Positions 33,165 to 41,550 of a stretch of DNA of 64,000 bases are shown in pieces. The first letter of the stretch is position 1; every line of letters begins with the position of its first letter. This DNA comes from Segatella copri. Lineage in GTDB: Bacteria > Bacteroidota > Bacteroidia > Bacteroidales > Bacteroidaceae. Under the pieces are notes generated by a model. The model was not told the DNA's origin and did not search any database. It worked only from the letters and a program-made list of their open reading frames with translations. Position numbers and translations under genes: made by a program. The stretch covers positions 51,001 through 115,000 of the forward strand of contig NZ_CP137557.1 in NCBI RefSeq assembly GCF_019249655.2, in the 5' to 3' direction.

Positions 33165-34472
33165 ATGAAGCAAAGATTATCTCTCTATGAATTAAACTCG
33201 ATAGTCAGCGAAATCATTTCGATGTCCTTGCCCGACAGCTATTGGGTGGAAGCGGAACTCTCCGAGGCTCGCGAGGGTTACGGCGGGCACTGCTATCTGG
33301 AACTCATCCAGAAAGATGAGCGTTCCAATACGCCGGTAGCCAAGGCTCATGCCAACTGCTGGCGAAACCGCTGGATGCTCATCAAGCCGAATTTCGAGCG
33401 CATCACCGGACAGCGCATTCATGCCGGCATGAAGGTGCTGCTCAAGGTGCACGCCCAATTTCATGAAAACTATGGCTTCTCCTGGATAGTGGACGATATC
33501 GACCCCAACTATACGATGGGCGATATGGCACGCAAGAGATTGGAAATCATCAATACGCTGAAGGCAGAAGGCGTCTTCGACCTCCAGAAGGAACTGGTGC
33601 TCCCAATGTTCTGCCAGCGCATCGCCGTGATTTCGAGTGCCACTGCCGCCGGATATGGCGATTTCTGCAATCAGCTTGCCGATAACGACTACGGTTTGCA
33701 GTTCACCACCCGTCTCTTTCCTGCCACGATGCAGGGGGAGGGAGTGGAGCAGAGCGTCATCGCTGCCCTGGATAGCATCAATGCCGAATGGGAGGAATAC
33801 GATTGCGTGGTCATCATCCGAGGAGGAGGTGCTACCAGCGACCTTTCGGGCTTCGACACCCTGGCACTTGCCGAGAATGTGGCCAACTTCCCGCTGCCTA
33901 TCATCACGGGCATCGGGCACGAAAGAGACGAAAGCGTATTGGATATGATTTCCTTCCAGCGTGTGAAGACGCCGACTGCCGCAGCCGCCTTCCTTATCAA
34001 CCATCTCACTGAGGTCTATGCCCGTGTGATGAATGCGCAGGAAGCCATCGTACAGAACGTGAAGCACCGCCTGCAGGTAGAGAAGATGAGGCTGGAGAGA
34101 TTGAGCACCACTATCCCCGTTCAGTTCTCGCTGGTAAAGACTCGTCAGGGAGCCTATCTCGACCGTCTGATGAATCGTCTCACCACGAATCTGCAATCCA
34201 AGGTTGCAAATGCCCAGCGCAAGTTCGAAATCATCTCCCAGAACATTCAGCCGGTATTGGAAAGGAAGATGCTCAACGAAAGCCATCGTCTCCAGCTCCT
34301 CCAGCAGCGCATCCAGTCGCAAGACCCCGCCCTGCTGCTGAAACGTGGCTACAGCATCACGCTGAAAGATGGCAAGAGCGTCCGCTCCGCCTCGCAGCTG
34401 AAATCCGGGGATATTATCGAAACGAAATTCGCCGAAGGCAGCGTGAAGGCAGAAGTAATGAATAATTTATAG
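33165..34472 (+). CDS. xseA: Exodeoxyribonuclease VII large subunit
   Basis: 435 aa. OB-fold N-terminus (LPDSYWVEAELSEAREGYGGHCYLELIQ), catalytic core with RIAVISSATAAGYGDF, VIIRGGGATSDLSGFD and ITGIGHERDESVLD, a long coiled coil and the C-terminal LLKRGYSITLKDGKSVRSASQLKSGD. Degrades single-stranded DNA in both directions. The small subunit follows at 34645, but an inserted palindromic repeat separates the two genes. Confidence 0.94.
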   Translation: MKQRLSLYELNSIVSEIISMSLPDSYWVEAELSEAREGYGGHCYLELIQKDERSNTPVAKAHANCWRNRWMLIKPNFERITGQRIHAGMKVLLKVHAQFHENYGFSWIVDDIDPNYTMGDMARKRLEIINTLKAEGVFDLQKELVLPMFCQRIAVISSATAAGYGDFCNQLADNDYGLQFTTRLFPATMQGEGVEQSVIAALDSINAEWEEYDCVVIIRGGGATSDLSGFDTLALAENVANFPLPIITGIGHERDESVLDMISFQRVKTPTAAAAFLINHLTEVYARVMNAQEAIVQNVKHRLQVEKMRLERLSTTIPVQFSLVKTRQGAYLDRLMNRLTTNLQSKVANAQRKFEIISQNIQPVLERKMLNESHRLQLLQQRIQSQDPALLLKRGYSITLKDGKSVRSASQLKSGDIIETKFAEGSVKAEVMNNL

Positions 34473-34474
34473 TT

Positions 34475-34627
34475 AACTGAACTTTCGCAAGTATCTCACC
34501 CACACGCCCTGAAAGGGCAGAAGCTCCTAGCCCAGGGCAGCGCCCTGGGTAATAAAGGCCGCAATCCTGTCGCCCTGTAAGGGCAAAAGCTTTAAAATAT
34601 CCACTGTTAACTGTTAACTGTTAACTC
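34475..34627. repeat. Half copy of the CTGAAC-TTTCGCA palindromic element between xseA and xseB
   Basis: Starts AACTGAACTTTCGCAAGTAT, then CACACGCCCTGAAAGGGCAG, AGCCCAGGGCAGCGCCCTGG, CGCCCTGTAAGGGCAAAAGC. It equals the left half of 17745-17994 and lacks the right half. TTAACTG repeats follow to 34627. Confidence 0.85.
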
Positions 34628-34644
34628 CAAAACAAAATGAAACT

Positions 34645-34839
34645 ATGGCAAAAGAAGAAATGAAATACGAGCAAGCCGTAAGAGAGCTTGAGCAAATCGT
34701 AGAAAGAATGGAAAACGATGAACTCGACATCGACCAGCTCTCCGAACAGTTGAAACGTGCCAAGGTCCTGGTGAAACTCTGCAAGGATAAACTCACCAAG
34801 ACTGATGAGGAAATCAAGAAGCTGCTCAGCGAAGATTGA
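34645..34839 (+). CDS. xseB: Exodeoxyribonuclease VII small subunit
   Basis: 64 aa. Two-helix hairpin typical of XseB: YEQAVRELEQIVERMENDELDIDQLSEQLKRA with the conserved LE.IV..ME...L.ld.l pattern. Binds and activates the XseA nuclease. Short intergenic gap with no separate promoter, so it depends on read-through across the palindromic repeat. Confidence 0.93.
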   Translation: MAKEEMKYEQAVRELEQIVERMENDELDIDQLSEQLKRAKVLVKLCKDKLTKTDEEIKKLLSED

Positions 34840-34943
34840 TTCTACAAAATGCTATATTCAGGCATAAAAATGGCAAAATCATGCCCGAAAATGGTGTAAA
34901 CCCATAAAATGATAACGTTTTTATTAGATTTATCGCAAAATAG

Positions 34944-34974
34944 TTGCAGATTAGTAGAATATTTTGTACTTTTG
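34944..34974 (+). promoter_or_regulatory. ilvE promoter
   Basis: TTG at 34944-34946, 20 bases, TACTTTTG at 34967-34974; ATG 39 bases after the -7 box. Confidence 0.8.
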
Positions 34975-35013
34975 CAGATAAATATTAGTAGAACATTTTA
35001 AAAATAGGATGTT

Positions 35014-36030
35014 ATGAAAGACTTAGATTGGTCTAATTTGTCATTTGGCTATCGCCAGACTGACTACAATGTTCGTTGTTACTATCGCGACGGCAAATGG
35101 GGCGAAATAGAAGTTTGCTCTGATGAGTATTTGAAATTGCACATGGCTGCCACCTGCCTGCACTATGGACAGGAGGCTTTCGAAGGCCTGAAGGCTTACC
35201 GTTGTCCAGACGGTAAGGTGCGCGTGTTCCGTATGGACGAGAACGCTGCCCGCTTGCAGAGCACATGCCGTGGTATCCTGATGCCAGAGGTGCCAACAGA
35301 ACTGTTTGAGGAGATGGTCAAGAAGGTGGTCCGCCTGAACCAGGAGTGGATTCCTACCTACGAGAGCGGTGCTACACTCTATATCCGTCCTTTGCTCATC
35401 GGTACAAGTCCTCAGGTGGGTGTACACCCTTCTAAGGAGTACTGCTTCCTGATTTTCGTAACCCCAGTGGGCCCATACTTCAAGGGTGGATTCTCTACCA
35501 ACCCATACGTCATCATTCGTGATTTCGACCGCTCTGCTCCTCTCGGAACAGGTATTTATAAGGTGGGTGGTAACTACGCTGCTTCCCTCAGAGCCAACTC
35601 TATCGCTCACGAAAAGGGTTACGCCTGCGAGTTCTATCTCGACGCCAAGGAGAAGAAATACATGGATGAGTGTGGTGCTGCCAACTTCTTCGGTATCAAG
35701 AACAATACATACGTTACTCCTAAGAGTACATCTATCCTCCCATCTATCACCAACAAGAGCTTGATGCAGTTGGCTGAGGATTTGGGCATGAAGGTAGAGC
35801 GCCGTCAGATTCCTGAGGATGAGCTGGATACTTTCGAGGAGGCTGGTGCATGCGGTACGGCTGCCGTAATCAGTCCTATCAGCTACATCGACGATTTGGA
35901 TACAGGCAAGCGCTACAACTTCGGTGAGAAGCCTGGTCCTATCTCTAAGCATCTGTATGATACCCTCCGTGGAATCCAGTATGGTACCATCGAGGACAAG
36001 CACGGTTGGACAACCGTAGTTATTGAGTAA
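35014..36030 (+). CDS. ilvE: Branched-chain amino acid aminotransferase
   Basis: 338 aa, class IV PLP aminotransferase. PLP-binding Lys in GTGIYKVGGNYAASLRAN; the substrate loop YFKGGFSTNPYVIIRDFDRSAPLG and the phosphate-binding GACGTAAVISPISYI are clear. Final transamination in Leu, Ile and Val synthesis, or first step of their breakdown. The gene is strongly codon-biased towards CC/GT-rich choices like the neighbouring housekeeping genes, suggesting high expression. Stand-alone unit with its own promoter and terminator. Confidence 0.95.
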   Translation: MKDLDWSNLSFGYRQTDYNVRCYYRDGKWGEIEVCSDEYLKLHMAATCLHYGQEAFEGLKAYRCPDGKVRVFRMDENAARLQSTCRGILMPEVPTELFEEMVKKVVRLNQEWIPTYESGATLYIRPLLIGTSPQVGVHPSKEYCFLIFVTPVGPYFKGGFSTNPYVIIRDFDRSAPLGTGIYKVGGNYAASLRANSIAHEKGYACEFYLDAKEKKYMDECGAANFFGIKNNTYVTPKSTSILPSITNKSLMQLAEDLGMKVERRQIPEDELDTFEEAGACGTAAVISPISYIDDLDTGKRYNFGEKPGPISKHLYDTLRGIQYGTIEDKHGWTTVVIE

Positions 36031-36058
36031 AAACCAATAAGAGATAATTTTTAGATCA

Positions 36059-36100
36059 GAGCACTTTGAGGAGTTTCCGCTTCTTGGAGTGCTTTTTTTT
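36059..36100 (+). terminator. ilvE terminator
   Basis: GCACTTTGAGGAG pairs with CTTCTTGGAGTGC (G-T pairs allowed), followed by eight T. Confidence 0.8.
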
Positions 36101-36175
36101 ATTTTCAATTCTCTCTTCTTTTATCCTCTTTCTTTGCTTCTCTCTTCCTCTTTCTCTCTTCTCTTATCCAGCATT

Positions 36176-36325
36176 AGGGTTAACAGGGTTAACAGTTAAC
36201 AGCTGATTTTTCAAGGGTCCCCCTCGCGTACATTATTATATTATAATATATATATACTTCTTTTATAGTAAGGGGAGGGGTACCCATGCATTTTTGGGCT
36301 GTTAACTGTTAACCCTGTTAACCCT
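36176..36325. repeat. Long palindrome with perfect 28-bp TTAAC-repeat arms
   Basis: Left arm 36176-36203 (AGGGTTAACAGGGTTAACAG...) is the exact reverse complement of 36298-36325. Inside, GGGTCCCCCTC and GAGGGGTACCC continue the palindrome around an AT-only centre (36229-36257). Confidence 0.85.
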
Positions 36326-36354
36326 GTCAACTGTCAACTGTCAATTCTGTCTAA

Positions 36355-36638
36355 TTCAAGTTTCGCAAGTAACCTCCGGTCCCCGAAGGGGGCCAACTTT
36401 CAATAACCGCTGGTGGAATGACCGAAGGTCATGGAACCTGCGGACAAACTAATAGTAGGGAGAAAGCGTCCCCAAAGGGGGCGAACCACATCCAGTCTTG
36501 CTCCTGTTCGCCCCCTTCGGGGACGATAAGAGAGTATCTGTGACTATCCGCAGGTTCCATTCCCTTCGGTCATTCCACCCGCGGTTATTCACATTCGCCC
36601 CCTTCGGGGACGGTAGAATGCTACTTGCGAAACTTCAG
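36355..36638. repeat. Long palindromic element with TTTCGCAAGT ends, second interior type
   Basis: Left end TTCAAGTTTCGCAAGT, right end (complement) CTGAAGTTTCGCAAGT. Inward modules on both sides: GTCCCCGAAGGGGGC, AATAACCGC(T/G)GGTGGAATG, ACCGAAGG, GGAACCTGCGGA, GTCCCC(A/G)AAGGGGGCGAAC. Direct repeat CTGTCTAA at 36347-36354 and 36639-36646 flanks it exactly. Confidence 0.85.
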
Positions 36639-37015
36639 CTGTCTAATAAAAGATGCCTCCCCCTGGTCATCATTGAAGACCAAGGAGAGGCATCATAGAA
36701 GACCAGAAAGATAGTTTAAGCCTGCAGAAAACTATGAGTTTCTAAGGAAAAAGCTATGAGTTAGGTCTATTAACATAAAGCTCTAAAGCAGCCAAAGGAG
36801 AATAAGAGAGGTTGGAACGTAAACAGTTGGGAATGAGTAGATTTGCACAAAGTTGCCAAATCGGCATAAAGCAAGCGAGTGAGGAATATTGAAGTAGTTC
36901 AGTTACTAAATAGTGAGCCACAGTTACCTATGCAAAGCAGGTAACAATGCGGAAAGGCAACTTTGTGCATCAACGGATTTTATTGCACTGATTCTCAATG
37001 CTTTGCGTATCAATG
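36639..37015. other. Non-coding region upstream of the first integrase
   Basis: No supported gene. Holds a hairpin GATGCCTCC...GAGAGGCATC (36652-36694), an inverted repeat TGCACAAAGTTGCC / GGCAACTTTGTGCA (36844-36857 and 36956-36969) enclosing GTTACCT / AGGTAAC (36923-36945). Such nested inverted repeats suit protein binding sites near the end of an integrative element. Confidence 0.5.
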
Positions 37016-37061
37016 AACGCTTACAAAATGATTATATTTGCACACTCAAAATGTAAGCGTT
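37016..37061 (+). promoter_or_regulatory. Promoter of integrase 1 enclosed by 9-bp inverted repeats
   Basis: AACGCTTAC (37016-37024) and GTAAGCGTT (37053-37061) are perfect inverted repeats around TATATTTG (37033-37040), a -7 match. The right arm touches the start codon. Confidence 0.6.
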
Positions 37062-38294
37062 ATGAAAATCGAAAAATTCAAGGTGTTGCTCTACCTAAAA
37101 AAGAGCGGAATGGACAAGAATGGAAAAGCTCCCATCATGGGACGCATCACGGTGAACAGGACTATGGCGCAGTTCTCCTGCAAGTTGTCTTGCACTCCAT
37201 CGCTTTGGAATCCTCGTGCCAGCCGATTGGAGGGCAAGAGCAAGGAAGCCGTGGAAACCAACAAGGACATCGAGCAGTTGTTGCTTTCCATCCAAAAGGC
37301 ATTCGATGTGCTTGTGGAAAAGAGAACGGACTTCGAGGCTAAGGATGTCAAGGAGGCCTTGCAGGGCAGCGTCAAGACACAGACCACCCTTCTCTCCTTC
37401 GTGGACGAGCATATCAGTGAACTCAGTACCCATGAGGGCATCGATATGTCGAAGAGCAGTGTCTGGACTTACAGAAAGATTCGCAAGAATCTCGCTGAGT
37501 TCATCGGGGAGAAGTATAGGTTGACTGATTTGGCTTTCGGACAGCTGACCGAGCCTTTCATCAGTGACTTTCACCATTACTTGCTTGACGAGAAAGACTT
37601 TTCATCAGGAACCATCACCATCTATGTGTCGCTCTTCAAGAAGATGTGCCGCATCGCCTTTGAGCGAGGCTTGTGCAAGAACCTGCTGTTCGCCCATTAT
37701 CGGGTTGGCACTCCAAGGGTTATGACACCCAAGGCTCTCAGCATGTCTGATTTCATAAAAATCCGTGATGTGGAACTGCCCGAAGACAAGCCGAGACTAT
37801 CCGTTAGCCGTGACCTGTTTCTTTTCGCCTGCTATGCAGGAACAGCCTTCATAGACACCGTTTCCATCACGAAAGCCAATGTCAAGGTGTTGGAGGATGG
37901 TGACAAATGGCTCATCTATAACCGCAAGAAGACTGGAACACTTGCCAGGGTGAAACTCCTGCCCGAGGCGTTGGAGCTGATGGCGAAATACGAGGACGGG
38001 GCAAGAGATACCCTTTTCCCATTGCTGAGCACGAATCGTGTTCGTATCGACCTCATCACCATCTGCAAGTTGGCGGAAACGAGCAAGACCTATTCCTACC
38101 ATTCGGGACGACACTCGTTCGCTAGCCTCATTACGCTGGAGGCTGGTGTGCCGATGGAGACCATCTGCAGGATGCTCGGTCACAAGGATGTGAAGATGAC
38201 GCAGCGGTATGCGAGAGTAACCCAAAAGAAGCTGTTTGAGGACATGGACAAGTTCATCGCTGCAACCGAGAAGGACTTTATTCTCGCATTATGA
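37062..38294 (+). CDS. Tyrosine recombinase/integrase 1
   Basis: 410 aa. Arm-binding and SAM-like N-terminal domains (FKVLLYLKKSGMDKNGKAPIMGRITVN, then SLFKKMCRIAFERGLCKNLLF), catalytic domain with HSGRHSFASL (His-x-x-Arg), MLGHKDVKMTQRYARVTQ (His and nucleophile Tyr). The usual first Arg (TGLR) is replaced: CYAGTAFIDTV, as reported for the CTnDOT integrase. First of two recombinases in tandem with a gap of 63 bases; start chosen at MKIEKFKV rather than the ATG 24 bases upstream inside the promoter. Confidence 0.9.
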   Translation: MKIEKFKVLLYLKKSGMDKNGKAPIMGRITVNRTMAQFSCKLSCTPSLWNPRASRLEGKSKEAVETNKDIEQLLLSIQKAFDVLVEKRTDFEAKDVKEALQGSVKTQTTLLSFVDEHISELSTHEGIDMSKSSVWTYRKIRKNLAEFIGEKYRLTDLAFGQLTEPFISDFHHYLLDEKDFSSGTITIYVSLFKKMCRIAFERGLCKNLLFAHYRVGTPRVMTPKALSMSDFIKIRDVELPEDKPRLSVSRDLFLFACYAGTAFIDTVSITKANVKVLEDGDKWLIYNRKKTGTLARVKLLPEALELMAKYEDGARDTLFPLLSTNRVRIDLITICKLAETSKTYSYHSGRHSFASLITLEAGVPMETICRMLGHKDVKMTQRYARVTQKKLFEDMDKFIAATEKDFILAL

Positions 38295-38357
38295 ACAGGG
38301 CTTTCAACTTTTCTTTTTACAATTCAACTACATTATTATATTATAAGGACAACAACT

Positions 38358-39554
38358 ATGAGCAGAAGTACATTTTCAATTTTGCCTTACATCAACAGAC
38401 AGAAGGTGAAGGCAGACGGAACAGCCAACATACTTTGCCGCATCACCGTTGACGGCAAAAGTGCAGCCATTTCCACAGGCATATCCTGTACCCCACAGGA
38501 GTGGAACGCCAAGAAGGGAGAGGTACGGAACGCAAGGGACAACGGACGATTGGCAAGTTTCCTTGCTGGGGTCAAGGATAAATACAACTCATTTCTTACC
38601 ACCAACGGCATCATCACCGTGGAAATGCTGAAGGCTGTGTTGAAGGACAAGGACACGACAGGAAGGTTCTTGCTGAACTTTGGTGATACCATCGTGGAAT
38701 GGTATCGAACCTCAAAAGCCAGACAAACCTTTCTGCACAAGCGGACATGGCAGAAGAACCTGAGAGCCTTTGTCCATTCGTTGGATAAGGACGACATCGC
38801 CTTTGAGGACATAGACGAGAATTTCGGGGAGGAATACAAGCTATTCCTGAAACGAGACCAGGGACGTATCGACAGCTACGTGAACCATTGCCTTCTCTGG
38901 CTGAACATGTTGATGTACAAGGCAGTGGACAGGAGTATTATCCGCTTCAATCCCATAGCCAAGATAGGGTATGAGAAGAAGGCAGCCCCGAAGATGACCC
39001 ATATCAGCAAGGCAGACTTCATCAAGATGCTCTCTACCCCGATGGCTGACGAGCGAACGGAGCTTGCACGCAGATGTTTCATTTTTGCCTCGCTCACCTC
39101 CTTATCCTATATAAATGTAAAGAAACTGTACCCTCACCATATCAGTGAGAACTCCGAGGGTAGGAAGTTCATCCGCAAGGAAAGAGAGAAGACAGGCGTG
39201 GAGTTCTTCGTGCCACTCCATCCGATAGCCGAGAAGATTCTTTCGCTCTACAATACCACGGACGACAGCAAGCCTGTTTTTCCACTGGGTGAGAAGAAAG
39301 ACATCTATCTTGATGTGCATACCCTTGGAATGGTGCTTGGCATAAGCAATAAGTTGGGATTCCACGCCAGCCGCCATACATTCGGAGTCTTGATGCTCAA
39401 CGAGGATATTCCCATCGGCAGCATAGCCAAGATGATGGGACACGCAGACATTACAAGCACACAGGTCTATGCGCAGGTGACGGAGCAGAAGATTTCAAAT
39501 GACATGGATAAGCTTATTGCCAAGCGAGAAAGGAACAAAAATCCAATGGCATAG
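38358..39554 (+). CDS. Tyrosine recombinase/integrase 2
   Basis: 398 aa. Same family: N-terminal SILPYINRQKVKADGTANILCRITVDGKSAAISTGI, catalytic FHASRHTFGVLML, MMGHADITSTQVYAQVTEQK with nucleophile Tyr. The first Arg is absent here too (FASLTSLSYINVKKL). Moderately different from integrase 1, so not a recent duplication. Two recombinases in a row suggest either a two-protein integration reaction or an integrase plus resolvase/invertase. Confidence 0.9.
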   Translation: MSRSTFSILPYINRQKVKADGTANILCRITVDGKSAAISTGISCTPQEWNAKKGEVRNARDNGRLASFLAGVKDKYNSFLTTNGIITVEMLKAVLKDKDTTGRFLLNFGDTIVEWYRTSKARQTFLHKRTWQKNLRAFVHSLDKDDIAFEDIDENFGEEYKLFLKRDQGRIDSYVNHCLLWLNMLMYKAVDRSIIRFNPIAKIGYEKKAAPKMTHISKADFIKMLSTPMADERTELARRCFIFASLTSLSYINVKKLYPHHISENSEGRKFIRKEREKTGVEFFVPLHPIAEKILSLYNTTDDSKPVFPLGEKKDIYLDVHTLGMVLGISNKLGFHASRHTFGVLMLNEDIPIGSIAKMMGHADITSTQVYAQVTEQKISNDMDKLIAKRERNKNPMA

Positions 39555-39704
39555 ACCTGCCATAAAGCAACGTTCCTTGGAGGCTTTGCGCCTCCAGCCA
39601 CTTGGGCGAACCACCGCAGTGTGTTTTAGCATGGTATTAGATTTATACAGGTAACACAAATGATACCCGGCAAACACGACCAACTCGGTATAGCCAATAA
39701 AACG

Positions 39705-39753
39705 AGGCGACAACCTATAACAACCACGCTCGGTAAGCTATACGTTGTCGCCT
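39705..39753. repeat. Inverted repeat between integrase 2 and the HTH genes
   Basis: AGGCGACAAC (39705-39714) and GTTGTCGCCT (39744-39753), with CTCGGTA direct repeats nearby (39684 and 39730). Between convergent genes; terminator or recombinase site. Confidence 0.6.
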
Positions 39754-39786
39754 TGTTCATTTCACACACTCATCAAGGACATTCTC

Positions 39787-40095
39787 CTACACACCTTTCA
39801 TTCGGTACGCCTCACGATAGTTAGCCATCAGAATCTTCTGAATGTCGGACTCGCGGTAGAGAATCTTTCCGCCAAGCTGGATATACGGGATGACACCGTT
39901 GTTTCGGTAGTCCTGCAGGGCTCTTCGGCTCAGTTGCAGCCTGGCACAAAGCTCCTTGTCCGTCATGAAGCGCTCACCGTCAAGCATGGGGCGGTAGTTC
40001 ATCACGGCACGTTCAAAATTGTCAACCATTCGGTTGAGGTGGTTCACGATGTGGTTCATCCACTCGCTGTTTCTTGTCATTACTTCATTGCTCAT
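39787..40095 (-). CDS. Helix-turn-helix protein, excisionase-like
   Basis: 102 aa. N-terminal helical part, then a MerR/Xis-type winged helix: FMTDKELCARLQLSRRALQDYRNNGVIPYIQLGGKILYRESDIQKIL (42-90). This HTH_17 type is standard for recombination directionality factors and small regulators of Bacteroidales elements. Follows the other HTH gene by 82 bases on the same strand. Confidence 0.83.
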   Translation of the reverse strand: MSNEVMTRNSEWMNHIVNHLNRMVDNFERAVMNYRPMLDGERFMTDKELCARLQLSRRALQDYRNNGVIPYIQLGGKILYRESDIQKILMANYREAYRMKGV

Positions 40096-40177
40096 AGTTG
40101 TCTCGTTTTATTGTTGATACTTACGTTACTCGGTTTACTTGCTGCATTGGATAAAGTGGCTGTTGTATATTGACAGC

Positions 40178-40489
40178 CTAACCTGTGCGCTTGCGAAAGC
40201 GCATGTCCTTTTTCCTGTCCTCCACTACTGCTACGATAGCCATCACGTCCTCCGGCTTGTAGTAGGTCTTGTGGCTGATTTGCGTATAAGCCAAAGTTCC
40301 GTTGTCCCGAAGCGTCTGCACTGTCCGTGGGCAGATGTTGAGCGTCTGACACACGTCCTGCGTGTCGAGCCACTTGTTCATGGTCTTGTCCTCACTGCGC
40401 TCACGGATTCTGTCCATGCGCTTCACGAAGTTCTCCAACTGGGCATCAAGATAGTTGAATGCCTCTTCCTCGAATACGATGAATCCCAT
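40178..40489 (-). CDS. Helix-turn-helix protein, excisionase-like
   Basis: 103 aa. WLDTQDVCQTLNICPRTVQTLRDNGTLAYTQISHKTYYKPEDVMAIV (40-86) is an HTH_17 domain with a wing, like the neighbouring gene but with low identity. Promoter on the minus strand at 40569-40598. In CTnDOT-like elements two such proteins act together in excision; the pair here may do the same. Confidence 0.83.
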   Translation of the reverse strand: MGFIVFEEEAFNYLDAQLENFVKRMDRIRERSEDKTMNKWLDTQDVCQTLNICPRTVQTLRDNGTLAYTQISHKTYYKPEDVMAIVAVVEDRKKDMRFRKRTG

Positions 40490-40886
40490 ACTTTTCTTTT
40501 TTCTAAGTTAATACTATGTTGTATGTCGCAAAGCTCCACGCATATGCTGTGCTCCACGCTTGTGAGTGCAAAGATAAGGCACGGCAATCTAAAAACAAGC
40601 GTTTTCAATTTCTGTGGCAGTATGTTGCCGGGGTTTGCCGACTTCAACGCCAAAAACAACAAGAAAAACTTGCACGACTGCAACGAATACATGAACTATG
40701 ATGAGTTGAGAAATACGTTGAAGTTCTCACAACTATCTCGGTATGCAAATAAGCAAGCCACAACTAAATTGCCACGTTACACCCAATCAGTTGCATGGCT
40801 GCACTCAGTACACTTACTTTGCACCCGACAATCGGTCAATGGTGCAAACCGTGACCACTATACTAACAAATAAAACAGCATAAGCT
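40490..40886. other. Divergent regulatory region between HTH and DUF3408 genes
   Basis: No supported gene in about 400 bases. Minus-strand promoter: TTG, 19 bases, TATCTTTG (complement 40569-40576). A plus-strand -7-like TTACTTTG lies near 40811 ahead of the DUF3408 gene. Confidence 0.55.
40569..40598 (-). promoter_or_regulatory. Promoter of the HTH gene pair
   Basis: TATCTTTG (complement 40569-40576) and TTG (complement 40596-40598), 19-base spacing. Confidence 0.7.
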
Positions 40887-41366
40887 ATGGCAAGAACAAA
40901 AGAAACGAAAATGTCTCCTGAACAGCAGGAGAAAATGACACAGGAGGTGGTGGCTTCGCTTCAATCATCCACTTATGGTAAAGACTATGCCCAAGAACAT
41001 AGCTCTTTCTTTGAAGAGGTGGAGAACTCCGATTTAGAAGTTGTGACAGAGAATGTGGCTGCAACAACCTCCTGTATGGAGGACGAGCTAACGAACGAGG
41101 CTCAATCGCCACCGAATCCGCAGAAGCGCATCAGTGGCAAGCAGCGCAAGGCGACATTGGAGGAGTATCAGCAGACATTCCTCCAAGTTCCAAGGATTGA
41201 CGACCGCAAGCCAGTCTTTGTCAGTTCCGATGTGCGAGACCGTCTTGATCGTGTCGTCCGCATCCTCGGAGGGAGACGCATGAGCGTATCGGGCATCATC
41301 GAGAACATCGTGCGCCACCACCTAAGCCTTTATGAAGAGGACTTCGAGGCTTGGCGCAAATTGTGA
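40887..41366 (+). CDS. DUF3408 domain protein
   Basis: 159 aa. Acidic, disordered N-terminal half, then the DUF3408 core VFVSSDVRDRLDRVVRILGGRRMSVSGIIENIVRHHLSLY (109-150), a ribbon-helix-helix-like fold. These proteins occur in Bacteroidales conjugative and mobilizable elements next to mob genes and are thought to bind DNA, possibly in partition or relaxosome regulation. It precedes mobC by about 180 bases that hold a strong stem-loop. Confidence 0.83.
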   Translation: MARTKETKMSPEQQEKMTQEVVASLQSSTYGKDYAQEHSSFFEEVENSDLEVVTENVAATTSCMEDELTNEAQSPPNPQKRISGKQRKATLEEYQQTFLQVPRIDDRKPVFVSSDVRDRLDRVVRILGGRRMSVSGIIENIVRHHLSLYEEDFEAWRKL

Positions 41367-41435
41367 GAATTAAGGTTTGCGACCTTGGACGTGGATAGCT
41401 GAAAGGCTGTAGTTCCAACTAACGTGTTCTGAGAG

Positions 41436-41477
41436 GGAGCGAGGTTATGTTTTGGGAACCCCAAAACGCCTCGCTCC
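41436..41477 (+). other. Candidate oriT stem-loop upstream of mobC-mobA
   Basis: GGAGCGAGG (41436-41444) pairs with CCTCGCTCC (41469-41477); inside, GTTTTGGG (41449-41456) pairs with CCCAAAAC (41460-41467). Also TTTGCGACC (near 41381) has a partner GGTCGC near 41508. Position just before mobC and mobA is where oriT usually sits; the nick site itself is not identified. Confidence 0.55.
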
Positions 41478-41550
41478 ACCATGAGGGCGGAGATTTTTTG
41501 CTCCCAACGGTCGCAGAAAGTGAGTGTACCAACTATAAACAGTGTATCGA

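Noticed and set aside
36240..36260. AT-only tract as a possible replication origin
   Set aside because: No DnaA boxes or dnaA/dnaN neighbours; better explained as the centre of a palindrome.
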